Numbered from the stretch's first letter, positions 27,518-35,423 are shown. The stretch is DNA of 64,000 bases from Megamonas sp. UBA1796 (GCA_002319795.1 DCFU01000043.1:9420-73419); one strand, 5' to 3'. The notes: generated by a model from the letters alone, not told the origin. Translations and numbers: made by a program.

Positions 27518-27550
27518 GAAAAAGGTGAATAGGAAAGGATTGATGGGAGT

Positions 27551-28228
27551 ATGTCAGACATAGGTTACAGAATATTTAGAAAAATCAATCGGCCGGCAAA
27601 GGATTTGGTTCAGGGATTTGCAGGCATTCCCGTAGCAAATATTGCGGATTGTATGAGCCGCCTGGCTTGTATTGATGCAAGATTAAGGCCATTGAATGAT
27701 GCGCCGCTCTTAGGCACAGCTTTTACTATAAAGACACGTCCGGGAGATAATCTGCTTACACATAAGGCTTTGGAAATGGCTGAACCTGGTGATGTGCTTG
27801 TTATTGCAGCACAAGGCCAACTGGTTAATGCGATTATGGGAGAGCTTATGATCACTTGGGCGCAGCACCGCGGCATCCAAGGAATCATTATTGATGGTGC
27901 TATTCGTGACGTTGCTGCCCTGAGAAAAATGACGATTCCGGTTTATGCAGCAGGTGTTACCCCAAATGGTCCGTATAAGGACGGTCCGGGAGAAATCAAT
28001 GTCCCGGTTTCCTGTGGCGGCATTGCCATCAAGCCGGGAGATATTTTGGTAGGAGATGCAGATAGCGTTGTTGTGATCGACCCGCAGGATGCTCCAAAAA
28101 TCCTGGAGGATGCCAGGGAAGTCCAGAGAAAAGAAGAGGAGTTCCATCGGCAGGTTCTCGACGGTACATGGGATCGGAGGTGGGTAGACAAGGCGATTGC
28201 GGCCAAAGGCTGTGAATATGCGGATTGA
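27551..28228 (+). CDS. RraA-family aldolase (4-hydroxy-4-methyl-2-oxoglutarate aldolase type)
   Basis: This 225-residue protein belongs to the RraA-like family. It includes the metal-dependent aldolases that cleave 4-hydroxy-4-methyl-2-oxoglutarate or 4-carboxy-4-hydroxy-2-oxoadipate to pyruvate and a second oxoacid. The typical site is present: GEL followed about 18 residues later by DGAIRD. PVANIADCM at the start and GDILVGDADSVVVI near the end also fit. Many database entries call such proteins methyltransferases, which is a historical misnomer. It lies directly after the aminotransferase, whose product would be the right kind of substrate. The E. coli RraA regulator role is less likely given the context. 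Confidence 0.85.
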   Translation: MSDIGYRIFRKINRPAKDLVQGFAGIPVANIADCMSRLACIDARLRPLNDAPLLGTAFTIKTRPGDNLLTHKALEMAEPGDVLVIAAQGQLVNAIMGELMITWAQHRGIQGIIIDGAIRDVAALRKMTIPVYAAGVTPNGPYKDGPGEINVPVSCGGIAIKPGDILVGDADSVVVIDPQDAPKILEDAREVQRKEEEFHRQVLDGTWDRRWVDKAIAAKGCEYAD

Positions 28229-28289
28229 ATGACAGATACTCAAAATATTGTCGAATCGTATAATAGTATAAAGGAGGATCAAGGCTATA

Positions 28290-29669
28290 ATGAAAGGTAA
28301 AGGTGTCAGTAATATAGGTGCCCGAATGGATCGTTTGCCTATTGCAAAGTGGCATTACAACATTTTGATTCTTATGGGTTTGGGATTATTTGTTGACGGG
28401 TTTGATAACTACATGGGCGGTATAGTCCTATCTGCTTTGGTGCAGTCAGGCTGGTCAAATAACTATCTCAATGCTACATTTGCTTCCGTCACTATGGGCG
28501 GTCTTTTCCTTGGTTCGTTATTCGCAGGTTTTGCCGGAGATCATCTGGGCAGAAAATTTGCTTACCAGCTCAATCTTTTAATCTTCGGTGTTGCTGCGAT
28601 TGCAGCCAGCTTTTCCACAGATATGACTATGCTGATTGCACTGCGTGGTGTTATGGGTATTGGCCTGGGGGCTGAACTTGTGGTTGGTTTCGGTACCTTC
28701 CCTGAATTTGTACCAGCGCGGATACGTGGGAGATGGGTGTCTTTTTTATCCCTTGTGGCGAATGTTGCACCTCCGATAGCTATTGTCGTTGCTTATTTAG
28801 TAATACCTATTTTCAGTTGGCGGGCAATGTTTCTTATTGGTGGCGTGTTTGCCTTGATTGTATGGGTGTTGCGGCATAATCTGCCAGAATCGCCAAGATG
28901 GTATGATGCGCATGGCGAGTATGAAAAAGCAGATAAATTGCTTACAGAAGTAGAAAAAAAGATCGAACTCGAAAAAGGCATTCAACTGCCGCCTGTCCCG
29001 GAAACTGGAATACAGTCCCAGTCTGCCGAAGTCAATGAGATAAAACAGGTTTCTTTTTGGGATTTGTTTCATGGAATATTGCTCAAGAGAACCATTGTGG
29101 CCTCGGCGCTGCTCATTGGTATGAACACGATTGTTTATACGGTCATCAACTGGGTGCCGACAATTTTCGTGCAGAATGGTATAAGTGTTACCAAATCGAC
29201 TGGAATGATGGCTCTGATTATGTTTGGCGCACCGTTGGGCGTATTTATTTCTTCTCAGGTTGTTGATAGATTTCCACGAAAGAAAATGGCAATTGTACTT
29301 TTGATTGCTATAGGCTTGCTCGGGTATTTTTATTCTCTCCAACGTTCGGAAACTGCGATTGTTGCTGTAGGCTTCACGCTTACTGTGGTGAATTATATCT
29401 TTACCTGTTTTGCGTGTTCCGTCTATGTTCCTGAACTCTGGCCTACAGAGTCACGTCTCAGAGGCATGGGGCTGGCAAATGCAGTCGGCAGGGTTTCAGC
29501 GGTTGCTTCGCCGTTTGGTGTAGCCTGGCTTTTATCAAATTATGGCCCTACGGCTGTATTCATCGGTCTTGCGGCAGTGCTGATTTTGATTGCCTTTATT
29601 ATTGCTGCTATGGGAATTGAAACGAGAAAGAAGACCCTTGAGGAAATTGGTACGGAAATGGATCGTTGA
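28290..29669 (+). CDS. MFS transporter (metabolite:H+ symporter type)
   Basis: This 459-residue membrane protein has twelve predicted helices. It carries the loop motif GDHLGRK after helix 2, RGVMGIGLGAELVVG in helix 4, NLPESPRW before the central loop, and a matching motif in the second half (DRFPRKK). These features are typical of the sugar-porter / aromatic-acid and metabolite symporter branch. It lies inside the pxp operon and is the only transporter there, so it probably imports the substrate. The start follows AAGGAGGA. Confidence 0.9.
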   Translation: MKGKGVSNIGARMDRLPIAKWHYNILILMGLGLFVDGFDNYMGGIVLSALVQSGWSNNYLNATFASVTMGGLFLGSLFAGFAGDHLGRKFAYQLNLLIFGVAAIAASFSTDMTMLIALRGVMGIGLGAELVVGFGTFPEFVPARIRGRWVSFLSLVANVAPPIAIVVAYLVIPIFSWRAMFLIGGVFALIVWVLRHNLPESPRWYDAHGEYEKADKLLTEVEKKIELEKGIQLPPVPETGIQSQSAEVNEIKQVSFWDLFHGILLKRTIVASALLIGMNTIVYTVINWVPTIFVQNGISVTKSTGMMALIMFGAPLGVFISSQVVDRFPRKKMAIVLLIAIGLLGYFYSLQRSETAIVAVGFTLTVVNYIFTCFACSVYVPELWPTESRLRGMGLANAVGRVSAVASPFGVAWLLSNYGPTAVFIGLAAVLILIAFIIAAMGIETRKKTLEEIGTEMDR

Positions 29670-29700
29670 TCAGGACTTATTTGCTGTAATGAGGATAGCA

Positions 29701-29740
29701 AAATACTGTATGCTCCTCCCTTTATAAGCATACAGTATTT
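29701..29740 (+). other. Perfect 14-bp hairpin inside the pxp operon
   Basis: AAATACTGTATGCT (29701-29714) and AGCATACAGTATTT (29727-29740) form a perfect stem with a 12-base loop between the MFS and dehydrogenase genes. A/T pairs close the base of the stem, but no T tract follows. An RNA-processing or partial-termination signal is possible, or a second operator. Confidence 0.5.
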
Positions 29741-29758
29741 GCAAAAAGGAGAAAAAAT

Positions 29759-30733
29759 ATGCAGGCAGTTGTATTGGATGGATATACCCTGAATCCCGGG
29801 GATTTATCATGGGATAAGCTTGAAAAACTTTGCAAGACTACAATTTATGACCGTACCGCCTATAATCTTAGTGGCTTGGATGAAATTGTCCAAAGGGCGA
29901 TGGGAGCAGACGTTATTTTTACCAATAAGACACCACTTCCAGCGGAAGCATTGGCGAAGTTGCCAAATTTGAAATATATTGGTGTATTAGCTACAGGTTA
30001 TAATGTGGTAGATGTAAAAGCGGCGGCAGAGCGGGGAATCGTGGTGACAAATATCCCAACGTATGGTACGGAATCGGTATCGCAGATGGCAATTGCTTTG
30101 CTCTTGGAACTGTGCCATCATATTGGGTTACATGATGAAGCTGTGAAAAAAGGGGAATGGAGCAGAAATCAGGATTGGTGCTTTTGGAAATCTCCCTTGG
30201 TAGAGCTGTCAGGCAAAACGATGGGCATCATCGGACTCGGCAGAATCGGCAGGGCTACGGCCAGGATTGCCCAGGCGTTAGGCATGAAGATTGCCGCTTT
30301 TGACAGCTATCAGGATAAAACACTGGAGTGTGCATCCTTGCACTATACGACACTTGATGAGCTTTTTGCAGAATCTGATGTTATCGTTCTGCACTGTCCA
30401 TTGTTTGAGGATACAAAAGGTATTATCAACAAACAAAATATTGCAAAGATGAAAACAGGTGTTAGGATCATCAATAATTCCCGAGGACCCCTTATAATAG
30501 AAGAGGATCTGGCAGCAGCTTTGAACAATGGCGAGGTGAGTGGCGCAGCGCTGGATGTTGTTTCCACAGAACCTATCCAGGAAGATAATCCTTTGCTGAG
30601 AGCTAAAAACTGCATTCTTACACCGCATATTTCGTGGGCACCCGTAGAGGCCCGGCAGCGCTTGCTGGACATAGCTATCGATAATCTGCAAAAATATATA
30701 GAAGGCAGTCCGATTAATGTAGTAAATAAATAG
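29759..30733 (+). CDS. D-2-hydroxyacid dehydrogenase
   Basis: This 324-residue NAD(P)-dependent enzyme has the Rossmann motif GLGRIGRATARIAQALG near residue 157. The catalytic triad is visible: Arg in NNSRGPLI, Glu in DVVSTEP and His in LTPHISW. It resembles glycerate/phosphoglycerate-type dehydrogenases. The start follows AAAAAGGAG. As the last gene of the pxp operon it could reduce pyruvate or another oxoacid released by the aldolase, giving D-lactate or a D-hydroxyacid and regenerating NAD+. Substrate is not readable from sequence. Confidence 0.9.
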   Translation: MQAVVLDGYTLNPGDLSWDKLEKLCKTTIYDRTAYNLSGLDEIVQRAMGADVIFTNKTPLPAEALAKLPNLKYIGVLATGYNVVDVKAAAERGIVVTNIPTYGTESVSQMAIALLLELCHHIGLHDEAVKKGEWSRNQDWCFWKSPLVELSGKTMGIIGLGRIGRATARIAQALGMKIAAFDSYQDKTLECASLHYTTLDELFAESDVIVLHCPLFEDTKGIINKQNIAKMKTGVRIINNSRGPLIIEEDLAAALNNGEVSGAALDVVSTEPIQEDNPLLRAKNCILTPHISWAPVEARQRLLDIAIDNLQKYIEGSPINVVNK

Positions 30734-30746
30734 ATAGATACAAATA

Positions 30747-30804
30747 AAACCCGTCTGGCAAAGAAGATCATTTTAAATGATGTTCTTTGCCAGACGGGTT
30801 TTTG
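30747..30804. terminator. Bidirectional terminator ending the pxp operon and the corA operon
   Basis: A 19-bp perfect outer stem (AAACCCGTCTGGCAAAGAA / TTCTTTGCCAGACGGGTTT) encloses a further partly paired arm. T runs follow on both strands, and genes converge from both sides. Confidence 0.9.
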
Positions 30805-30819
30805 CTTACAGAATCCAGT

Positions 30820-30996
30820 TTATTTTTTTCCAGCAAGAAATAATTTTTTTTGTATTTCGTTAAAGGCATCCAGAGACATAAGTACGACATCCTTATGGTT
30901 TGCACGCTGTATGATGAAGGTTTCTTTCTCATCGTTGGCGCGTTCGGCTATACAAGTGAATTCCTTTAGTAAGCTTGCAGAAGTAATAGCAATCAT
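30820..30996 (-). CDS. Phd/YefM-like antitoxin, 58 residues, no toxin partner
   Basis: A clean 58-codon frame starts at an ATG preceded by AAAGGAG. Its product has the layout of a Phd/YefM antitoxin: MIAITSASLLKEF at the start, then FIIQRANHKDVVLMSLDAFNEI, matching the usual ITR.NGK.VVLMSLEDYN block. It stops shortly after, so the C-terminal toxin-binding tail is very short. No RelE/YoeB or Doc gene follows; only the shared terminator does. It lies 29 bases after a 75-codon gene of unknown function. It may be an orphan autoregulator, or a relic of a lost toxin-antitoxin pair. Confidence 0.75.
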   Translation of the reverse strand: MIAITSASLLKEFTCIAERANDEKETFIIQRANHKDVVLMSLDAFNEIQKKLFLAGKK

Positions 30997-31025
30997 AAGG
31001 GATGCTCCTTTCAGTGGGAAATTAT

Positions 31026-31253
31026 TCAGCAGGAGGATGCACCCAGCAGAGGATGCTTTGCCGGCTTCAGGCTGCGTACACGGATAAGGCGCATAGCTTC
31101 CGCAAGAACAATATCTTCACGCAGTCCATCGGCTTCGTAGACGCAAAGCGGCTCGGCTAAACCGAACTCACTGGCTGGCATGTAGACATATTCATTGTTT
31201 ATTGTATCACCGTAGATAATGCCGGATTTTATTTCAGATTGTATAATACTCAT
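31026..31253 (-). CDS. Hypothetical 75-residue protein between corA and the antitoxin-like gene
   Basis: I do not recognise this protein. It is soluble and acidic in its middle (VYEADGLREDIVLAEAMRLI), with no membrane segment or obvious motif. The start at 31253 has GGAGG about seven bases upstream, and the gene follows corA after 15 bases, so it is probably translated from the corA transcript. It does not look like a RelE, Doc or MazF toxin. Confidence 0.6.
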   Translation of the reverse strand: MSIIQSEIKSGIIYGDTINNEYVYMPASEFGLAEPLCVYEADGLREDIVLAEAMRLIRVRSLKPAKHPLLGASSC

Positions 31254-31268
31254 TGTGCAACCTCCAAA

Positions 31269-32222
31269 TCAAAACATGTGCCTTCGCCAAAGAATATACG
31301 CAGAACTTCCGGCAATAAGCATGGCAATAATGCATACATAGAGAAAGGCATAGGGTTCGTCAGCAAAAGGGATAGGGACATTCATGCCAAAAAAGCTGGA
31401 TATTACAGTTGGAATTGCGAGTATAATTGTCATGGCTGCCAAAAACTTCATAACAAGGTTCTGATTATTGGAGATGATAGAGGAAAATGTATCCGCCAGC
31501 CGTGCGAGAATCTTGCTGTACATCTCAACCATTTCACGTGCCTGCTTGTTTTCAATGATGACATCCTCAAGCAAGTCTTCATCTTCTTCATACATTTTTA
31601 ACACCGGCTGCACAGCCGGATTCGAACGTAGCCGCAACAGTTTATCAAGTACAGCTCCGTTTGAACGAAGAGCTGCATTGAAATATGTCAGGCCCTTTTG
31701 CAGTTCTAAAAGCCGCAGAATTTCCCTGTTTTGCATCGAATGGCGCAGCCGGAGCTCAACTTCATCGGAAATTTTGCTGATTTGCCGCAGATAACGCAGA
31801 TAAAACGTTGCGGATTTATAGAGAATCTGGAACAAAAAACGCGTTTTTTTGAATGTGCGGAAGAGCTTGGAGGTCTGATCGTTGAATTCGGAGATAACAG
31901 GAGTTTCTTCCAGACATACCGTGATAATGTATTCTTTCGTGACGATGATAGCAAGCGGCAGTGTGTCATAGCTGTCATGGCCACGCATTACAGGCACATT
32001 TGTCAGTATCATAATGGAATCGTCTTCTACGTCGGTATGGGAGCGCTCTTCATCATCCAGTGCGGAGCGTAAAAAGTCCGGCTCAACCTCTGTGAGATTA
32101 CTGACCACCTTCAGCTCATAGGGGGTAGGGTCAATGATATTGATCCAAGCTCCTTTTTCCAGTGTCTTTAAGGTAAGCTCCTGAAGAGGGCCGCTTTCCA
32201 TAGATTTATAAATTTTCAACAT
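31269..32222 (-). CDS. corA: CorA-family divalent cation transporter
   Basis: This 317-residue protein has a large cytoplasmic N-terminal domain with long helices (about residues 1-250) and two C-terminal membrane helices. The selectivity loop GMN occurs in FFGMNVPIPF after the first helix, and the protein ends in basic residues (WRRHMF). CorA pentamers carry Mg2+, and some members carry Co2+ or Ni2+. The ribosome binding site AAGGAG lies within a hairpin directly before the start, so translation is probably regulated. Two small genes follow in the same operon. Confidence 0.92.
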   Translation of the reverse strand: MLKIYKSMESGPLQELTLKTLEKGAWINIIDPTPYELKVVSNLTEVEPDFLRSALDDEERSHTDVEDDSIMILTNVPVMRGHDSYDTLPLAIIVTKEYIITVCLEETPVISEFNDQTSKLFRTFKKTRFLFQILYKSATFYLRYLRQISKISDEVELRLRHSMQNREILRLLELQKGLTYFNAALRSNGAVLDKLLRLRSNPAVQPVLKMYEEDEDLLEDVIIENKQAREMVEMYSKILARLADTFSSIISNNQNLVMKFLAAMTIILAIPTVISSFFGMNVPIPFADEPYAFLYVCIIAMLIAGSSAYILWRRHMF

Positions 32223-32225
32223 TTA

Positions 32226-32259
32226 GGTGGATAGCTCCTTTCGGGTATGGAGATCCACC
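32226..32259 (-). promoter_or_regulatory. Hairpin sequestering the corA ribosome binding site
   Basis: On the minus strand GGTGGAT (32253-32259) pairs with ATCCACC (32226-32232), and inside it CTCC pairs with the GGAG of the ribosome binding site. The hairpin ends three bases before the ATG. Folding would hide the site and lower CorA synthesis. Confidence 0.65.
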
Positions 32260-32590
32260 AGTTAGTTTACTTGTTTTTTATCATCCTTATATAAACAGGA
32301 AAGGAAAATGGTAAAATCTCCGGATATTTTTTTGTCGTTTTCATAGACCGCGAACTAGGGTGGTCTGCGTCCATTATCCTCACCAGCCTTTATATTGCTT
32401 TATTTACGTTTTCCATTTTACTACTTTTCATGGCATTTTGTCTACAATTGCCTGCAATTTATTTGCGGCAGCCTATAGACGGTAATTCTAAAAGCATAAA
32501 TGAAACAGGTAGAAATGTAATACATCATTCTATGTTTCTATAATAATAAAGCATAATACAGACAAATACTATAATAAAAAGAGCCATAAA
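32260..32590 (-). other. Long 5' region of corA, no gene seen
   Basis: About 330 bases lie between the corA hairpin and the ssrA promoter. No coding frame or family was recognised. On the minus strand an imperfect helix AGACC...GGTCT around 32345-32366 lies next to a G/C-richer block (32340-32390) in otherwise A/T-rich sequence. It could be part of a structured leader, but it does not match my memory of the Mg2+ M-box or the Mn2+ (yybP-ykoY) element. Confidence 0.35.
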
Positions 32591-32591
32591 T

Positions 32592-32621
32592 TTGACAGAA
32601 CCAAGGTAGTCGTGGTATATT
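32592..32621 (+). promoter_or_regulatory. Promoter of ssrA
   Basis: Perfect TTGACA (32592-32597), an 18-base spacer and TATATT (32616-32621). The mature tmRNA begins 20 bases downstream, consistent with 5' processing. Confidence 0.7.
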
Positions 32622-32641
32622 ATAGAAGATAATAAGCATCA

Positions 32642-32992
32642 GGGGACGCAAAGGTTTCGACGGGGGTAGCTGGTGCATAGGTAGCGAGTCGGGGGGTCAT
32701 CAACCCGTTAGTAAGGTGAAAAACTTTTATAAATATAAAAGCTAACGATAATTACGCTTTAGCAGCTTAATGCTAACCTCTTTCCGTCTTTTTCCTGCAG
32801 GGATAGAAAAGAGGCAAATTGCGGGATACCTTATAGCCAATTCTCGGAGGCTTTGAGGGAACTTTATCGAGATCGGATTGCATGAGCTTGTTTGCGGGCG
32901 CTTGAAATCCTAGATTAAAGCGTGAACTTTGCTCGAAGAAGCCTGTGAAACAATGCTTTCGGACAGGAGTTCGATTCTCCTCGTCTCCACCA
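32642..32992 (+). ncRNA. ssrA: Transfer-messenger RNA (tmRNA)
   Basis: This 351-base RNA rescues stalled ribosomes. The tRNA-like ends pair GGGGACG with CGTCTCC, the T arm is GGAG-TTCGATT-CTCC, and CCA is encoded. The tag reading frame at 32741-32770 encodes ANDNYALAA followed by a stop, with GCT as the likely resume codon. The ALAA end is the usual protease signal. The tag is nine residues, one shorter than the E. coli ANDENYALAA. Several pseudoknot-like G/C helices lie between the tag and the 3' end. Confidence 0.96.
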
Positions 32993-33050
32993 TAATATCT
33001 AATATTCGAACTCTAAATAACCTGAGGGATACGGTTATGCGGTTCAATGG

Positions 33051-33077
33051 AATCCGATCTTTTGAGATCGGATTTTT
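33051..33077 (+). terminator. Terminator after ssrA
   Basis: AATCCGATCT / AGATCGGATT, a perfect 10-bp stem with a four-base loop, followed by TTT. Confidence 0.85.
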
Positions 33078-33157
33078 CAGCTGGCTGATTTCATTATACA
33101 AGCAAAGGTACCGGAATGTGTCAAGTAAATTTCGTTGTATATTCTGCTGAGTATATT

Positions 33158-33186
33158 GTTAACCTGATAAAACACTCCAGGTTAAC
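33158..33186. repeat. 9-bp inverted repeat upstream of the glycan cluster
   Basis: GTTAACCTG (33158-33166) and CAGGTTAAC (33178-33186) form a perfect inverted repeat with an 11-base spacer, 150 bases before the first gene of the cluster. No T tract follows. It could be an operator. The GTTAACCTG half-site resembles a biotin-repressor half-site, but there is no biotin gene here and the spacing is short. Confidence 0.45.
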
Positions 33187-33338
33187 TGTGATAAAAATGG
33201 TATTCAATTATATATGTGTTGCCAAACGCCGAAACTATTTTGGCTGGTATGTCATAGATACTGGTATCCCCGTTATCTGTGTGCACCACGAGAAATAGTG
33301 CTGAGGCGTTTCTTTATTCTGCAGGAGGAATGAAACGT

Positions 33339-34346
33339 ATGGTTAAGAAATTGATAGCAAAATCATCTGGAGTAGGTAAGAATTTTTACCACGAGCTTTT
33401 TCGACGGCCGTCAGACAATCCAATCCTTTCTGCACGGGCCTGGCCTTATGCGGTTAATACCGTATTTAATCCGGCAGCTATTATGTATCAAGGGAAAGTA
33501 CTTCTCTTGGTAAGGGTGGAGGATCGGAGAGGCTTTTCCCATTTAACTAAAGCAGTCAGCCTGGATGGAATGAAAGGTTGGCAAATAGATCAGGAACCGA
33601 CATTTGAACCGGATGAAAAGCATTATCCGGAAGAAAAATGGGGTATTGAAGATCCAAGAATTACCTGGCTGGCTGAAATAAAAAAATATGCCGTTGTTTA
33701 TACGGCTTATTCAGCGAGCGGCCCTTTAGTATCTATTGCATTGACTGAAGATTTTAAAATTTTTAACCGTATAGGCGCAGTTACATTGCCTGAGGATAAA
33801 GATGCAGCGCTATTTTCAAGAAAAATACAAGGAAAATGGTGGCTTATCCATCGACCAGTTATACAGAGCCGTGGTGAAGGTGTTCATATCTGGGTTTCGC
33901 AATCCAATGATTTGGTTTTTTGGGGAAATCATAAAATTTTGTTGTCGGCTCGTTCTGGTGCCTGGTGGGATGCTAATAAAATTGGTTTGAATCCACCACC
34001 GATGGAGACGGAAGATGGTTGGCTGATCTTGTATCATGGTGTAAAGAAGACGGCAGCTGGCAGCATTTATCGTCTGGGTTTAGCTTTACTGGAGCTGGAA
34101 AATCCTTTGCATGTTTTACGGCGCACAGATGAATGGATTTTGGGACCAGAGAAGAAATATGAAAGAGAAGGAGATGTCGATGATGTGGTATTCCCTTGTG
34201 GATGGATCTATGTTCCGGAAACAGATGAAATCAAGGTATACTATGGCGCGGCAGATACATCCATAGCAATTGCTGTAACCAAAAAGCAGGATGTACTTGC
34301 TTTTCTGCGGAACTGTCCTGCTCCGGATGAAACAGACAGGTATTGA
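33339..34346 (+). CDS. GH130-family glycoside phosphorylase/hydrolase
   Basis: This 335-residue protein has the five-bladed propeller pattern of GH130, whose members mostly phosphorolyse beta-mannosides. The FNPAAIMYQGKVLLLVRVEDRR segment, the catalytic Asp in WGIEDPRITW, the HRPVI block and the C-terminal VYYGAADTSIAIA all fit. The specific linkage (beta-1,2 or beta-1,4, mannose or other) cannot be set by eye. The ATG at 33339 is chosen with GGAGG ten bases upstream; an ATG three codons earlier is too close. It leads a four-gene cluster with a sugar nucleotidyltransferase and a glycosyltransferase, which suggests both synthesis and recovery of one glycan. Confidence 0.88.
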   Translation: MVKKLIAKSSGVGKNFYHELFRRPSDNPILSARAWPYAVNTVFNPAAIMYQGKVLLLVRVEDRRGFSHLTKAVSLDGMKGWQIDQEPTFEPDEKHYPEEKWGIEDPRITWLAEIKKYAVVYTAYSASGPLVSIALTEDFKIFNRIGAVTLPEDKDAALFSRKIQGKWWLIHRPVIQSRGEGVHIWVSQSNDLVFWGNHKILLSARSGAWWDANKIGLNPPPMETEDGWLILYHGVKKTAAGSIYRLGLALLELENPLHVLRRTDEWILGPEKKYEREGDVDDVVFPCGWIYVPETDEIKVYYGAADTSIAIAVTKKQDVLAFLRNCPAPDETDRY

Positions 34347-34364
34347 AAAAGAGGGGGATATAAT

Positions 34365-35423
34365 ATGAAAGCATTATTTTTAGCTGGCGGCTTGGGAAGC
34401 CGGCTTAAGGAAATGACAAAAAAATTACCAAAACCCATGATCCCAATCTTAGAACAACCACTGTTGTCCTTGAATATTGAAAGACTGAAAAAATATGACA
34501 TTGATGAAATTGTCTTAAGTACCTATTATTTACCACAAAAAATCAAAGACTATTTTGGTGATGGAACACGTCAGGGGATTAAGATTTCATATCAAAAAGA
34601 GGAAAAACCATTAGGGACAGGCGGGGCAATCAAGGCAGCAGGGAAATTCTTTTCTGAGACTTTTTTCGTTTTTAATGCAGATATCGTGAGTGATATTGAT
34701 TTAAAAGCAATGCTTCGTGTTCATCGGGAAAAAAAAGCTGATGTTACAATTGCGGTCACTCGTGTGGAAAATCCAGAAAATTATGGCGTTATCGAACATG
34801 ACGACGAGGGATATGTTACGGATTTCAAAGAAAAACCCAAGAAGGGGGAAACTTCTTCCAATCTTATCAATGCGGGAATTTATATTTTAGAACCAAGGAT
34901 ACTGGATGAAATCATGGTGGGTGTCTCTACTTCAATAGAACGAGAAATTTATCCGTTATTGCTGCGAAAAAATTATAAACTTGCCATGTATGACCAATGT
35001 AAATATTGGCGGGATTTGGGTACTCCACAGGATTATTTGGCTTTTCATCAGGATATTCTGGGGGGAAGAGTAAATTTTCCTGCTTATAATTTTTCCAAAG
35101 CAAGCATTTATATTGGTTCAGATACAAGAATCAGTGATACAGTCAAGCTTATCAGTCCTGTATATATTGGAAATGGGTCAACAATTGCGCCGTATAGTGT
35201 AATAGGTCCTTATACTGTACTTGGAAAAAACACTACTATTGGTAAGAAATCCAGATTAAAAGACTGTGTCGTTTGGGCGAGTGTAAATGTCGGCAATTGT
35301 GCACAAATCAGTAATGCGGTTGTGATGTCTGATGGCATCGTTACTTCAAAAAAAAATATTTCGCAAAAGGACTCATTCTTAATGAAATTCCGGAATCTTT
35401 TGCAAAATAATCGGATTTTCTAA
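34365..35423 (+). CDS. Sugar-phosphate nucleotidyltransferase
   Basis: This 352-residue enzyme makes an NDP-sugar. The N-terminal domain has the signature LAGGLGSRLKEMTKKLPKPMIPI, the GTGGAIKAA motif and the metal-binding Asp in FNADIVSDID. The C-terminal part (from about residue 245) is a left-handed beta-helix with hexapeptide repeats such as YIGNGSTIAPYSVIGPYTVLG. The overall type is closest to mannose-1-phosphate guanylyltransferase or glucose-1-phosphate transferases; which one is uncertain. It starts 18 bases after the GH130 gene and follows GAGGGGG. Confidence 0.9.
   Translation: MKALFLAGGLGSRLKEMTKKLPKPMIPILEQPLLSLNIERLKKYDIDEIVLSTYYLPQKIKDYFGDGTRQGIKISYQKEEKPLGTGGAIKAAGKFFSETFFVFNADIVSDIDLKAMLRVHREKKADVTIAVTRVENPENYGVIEHDDEGYVTDFKEKPKKGETSSNLINAGIYILEPRILDEIMVGVSTSIEREIYPLLLRKNYKLAMYDQCKYWRDLGTPQDYLAFHQDILGGRVNFPAYNFSKASIYIGSDTRISDTVKLISPVYIGNGSTIAPYSVIGPYTVLGKNTTIGKKSRLKDCVVWASVNVGNCAQISNAVVMSDGIVTSKKNISQKDSFLMKFRNLLQNNRIF

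Noticed and set aside
32223..32590. Mg2+ M-box riboswitch upstream of corA
   Set aside because: The conserved blocks of that class as I know them are not found; only a RBS-sequestering hairpin is clear.
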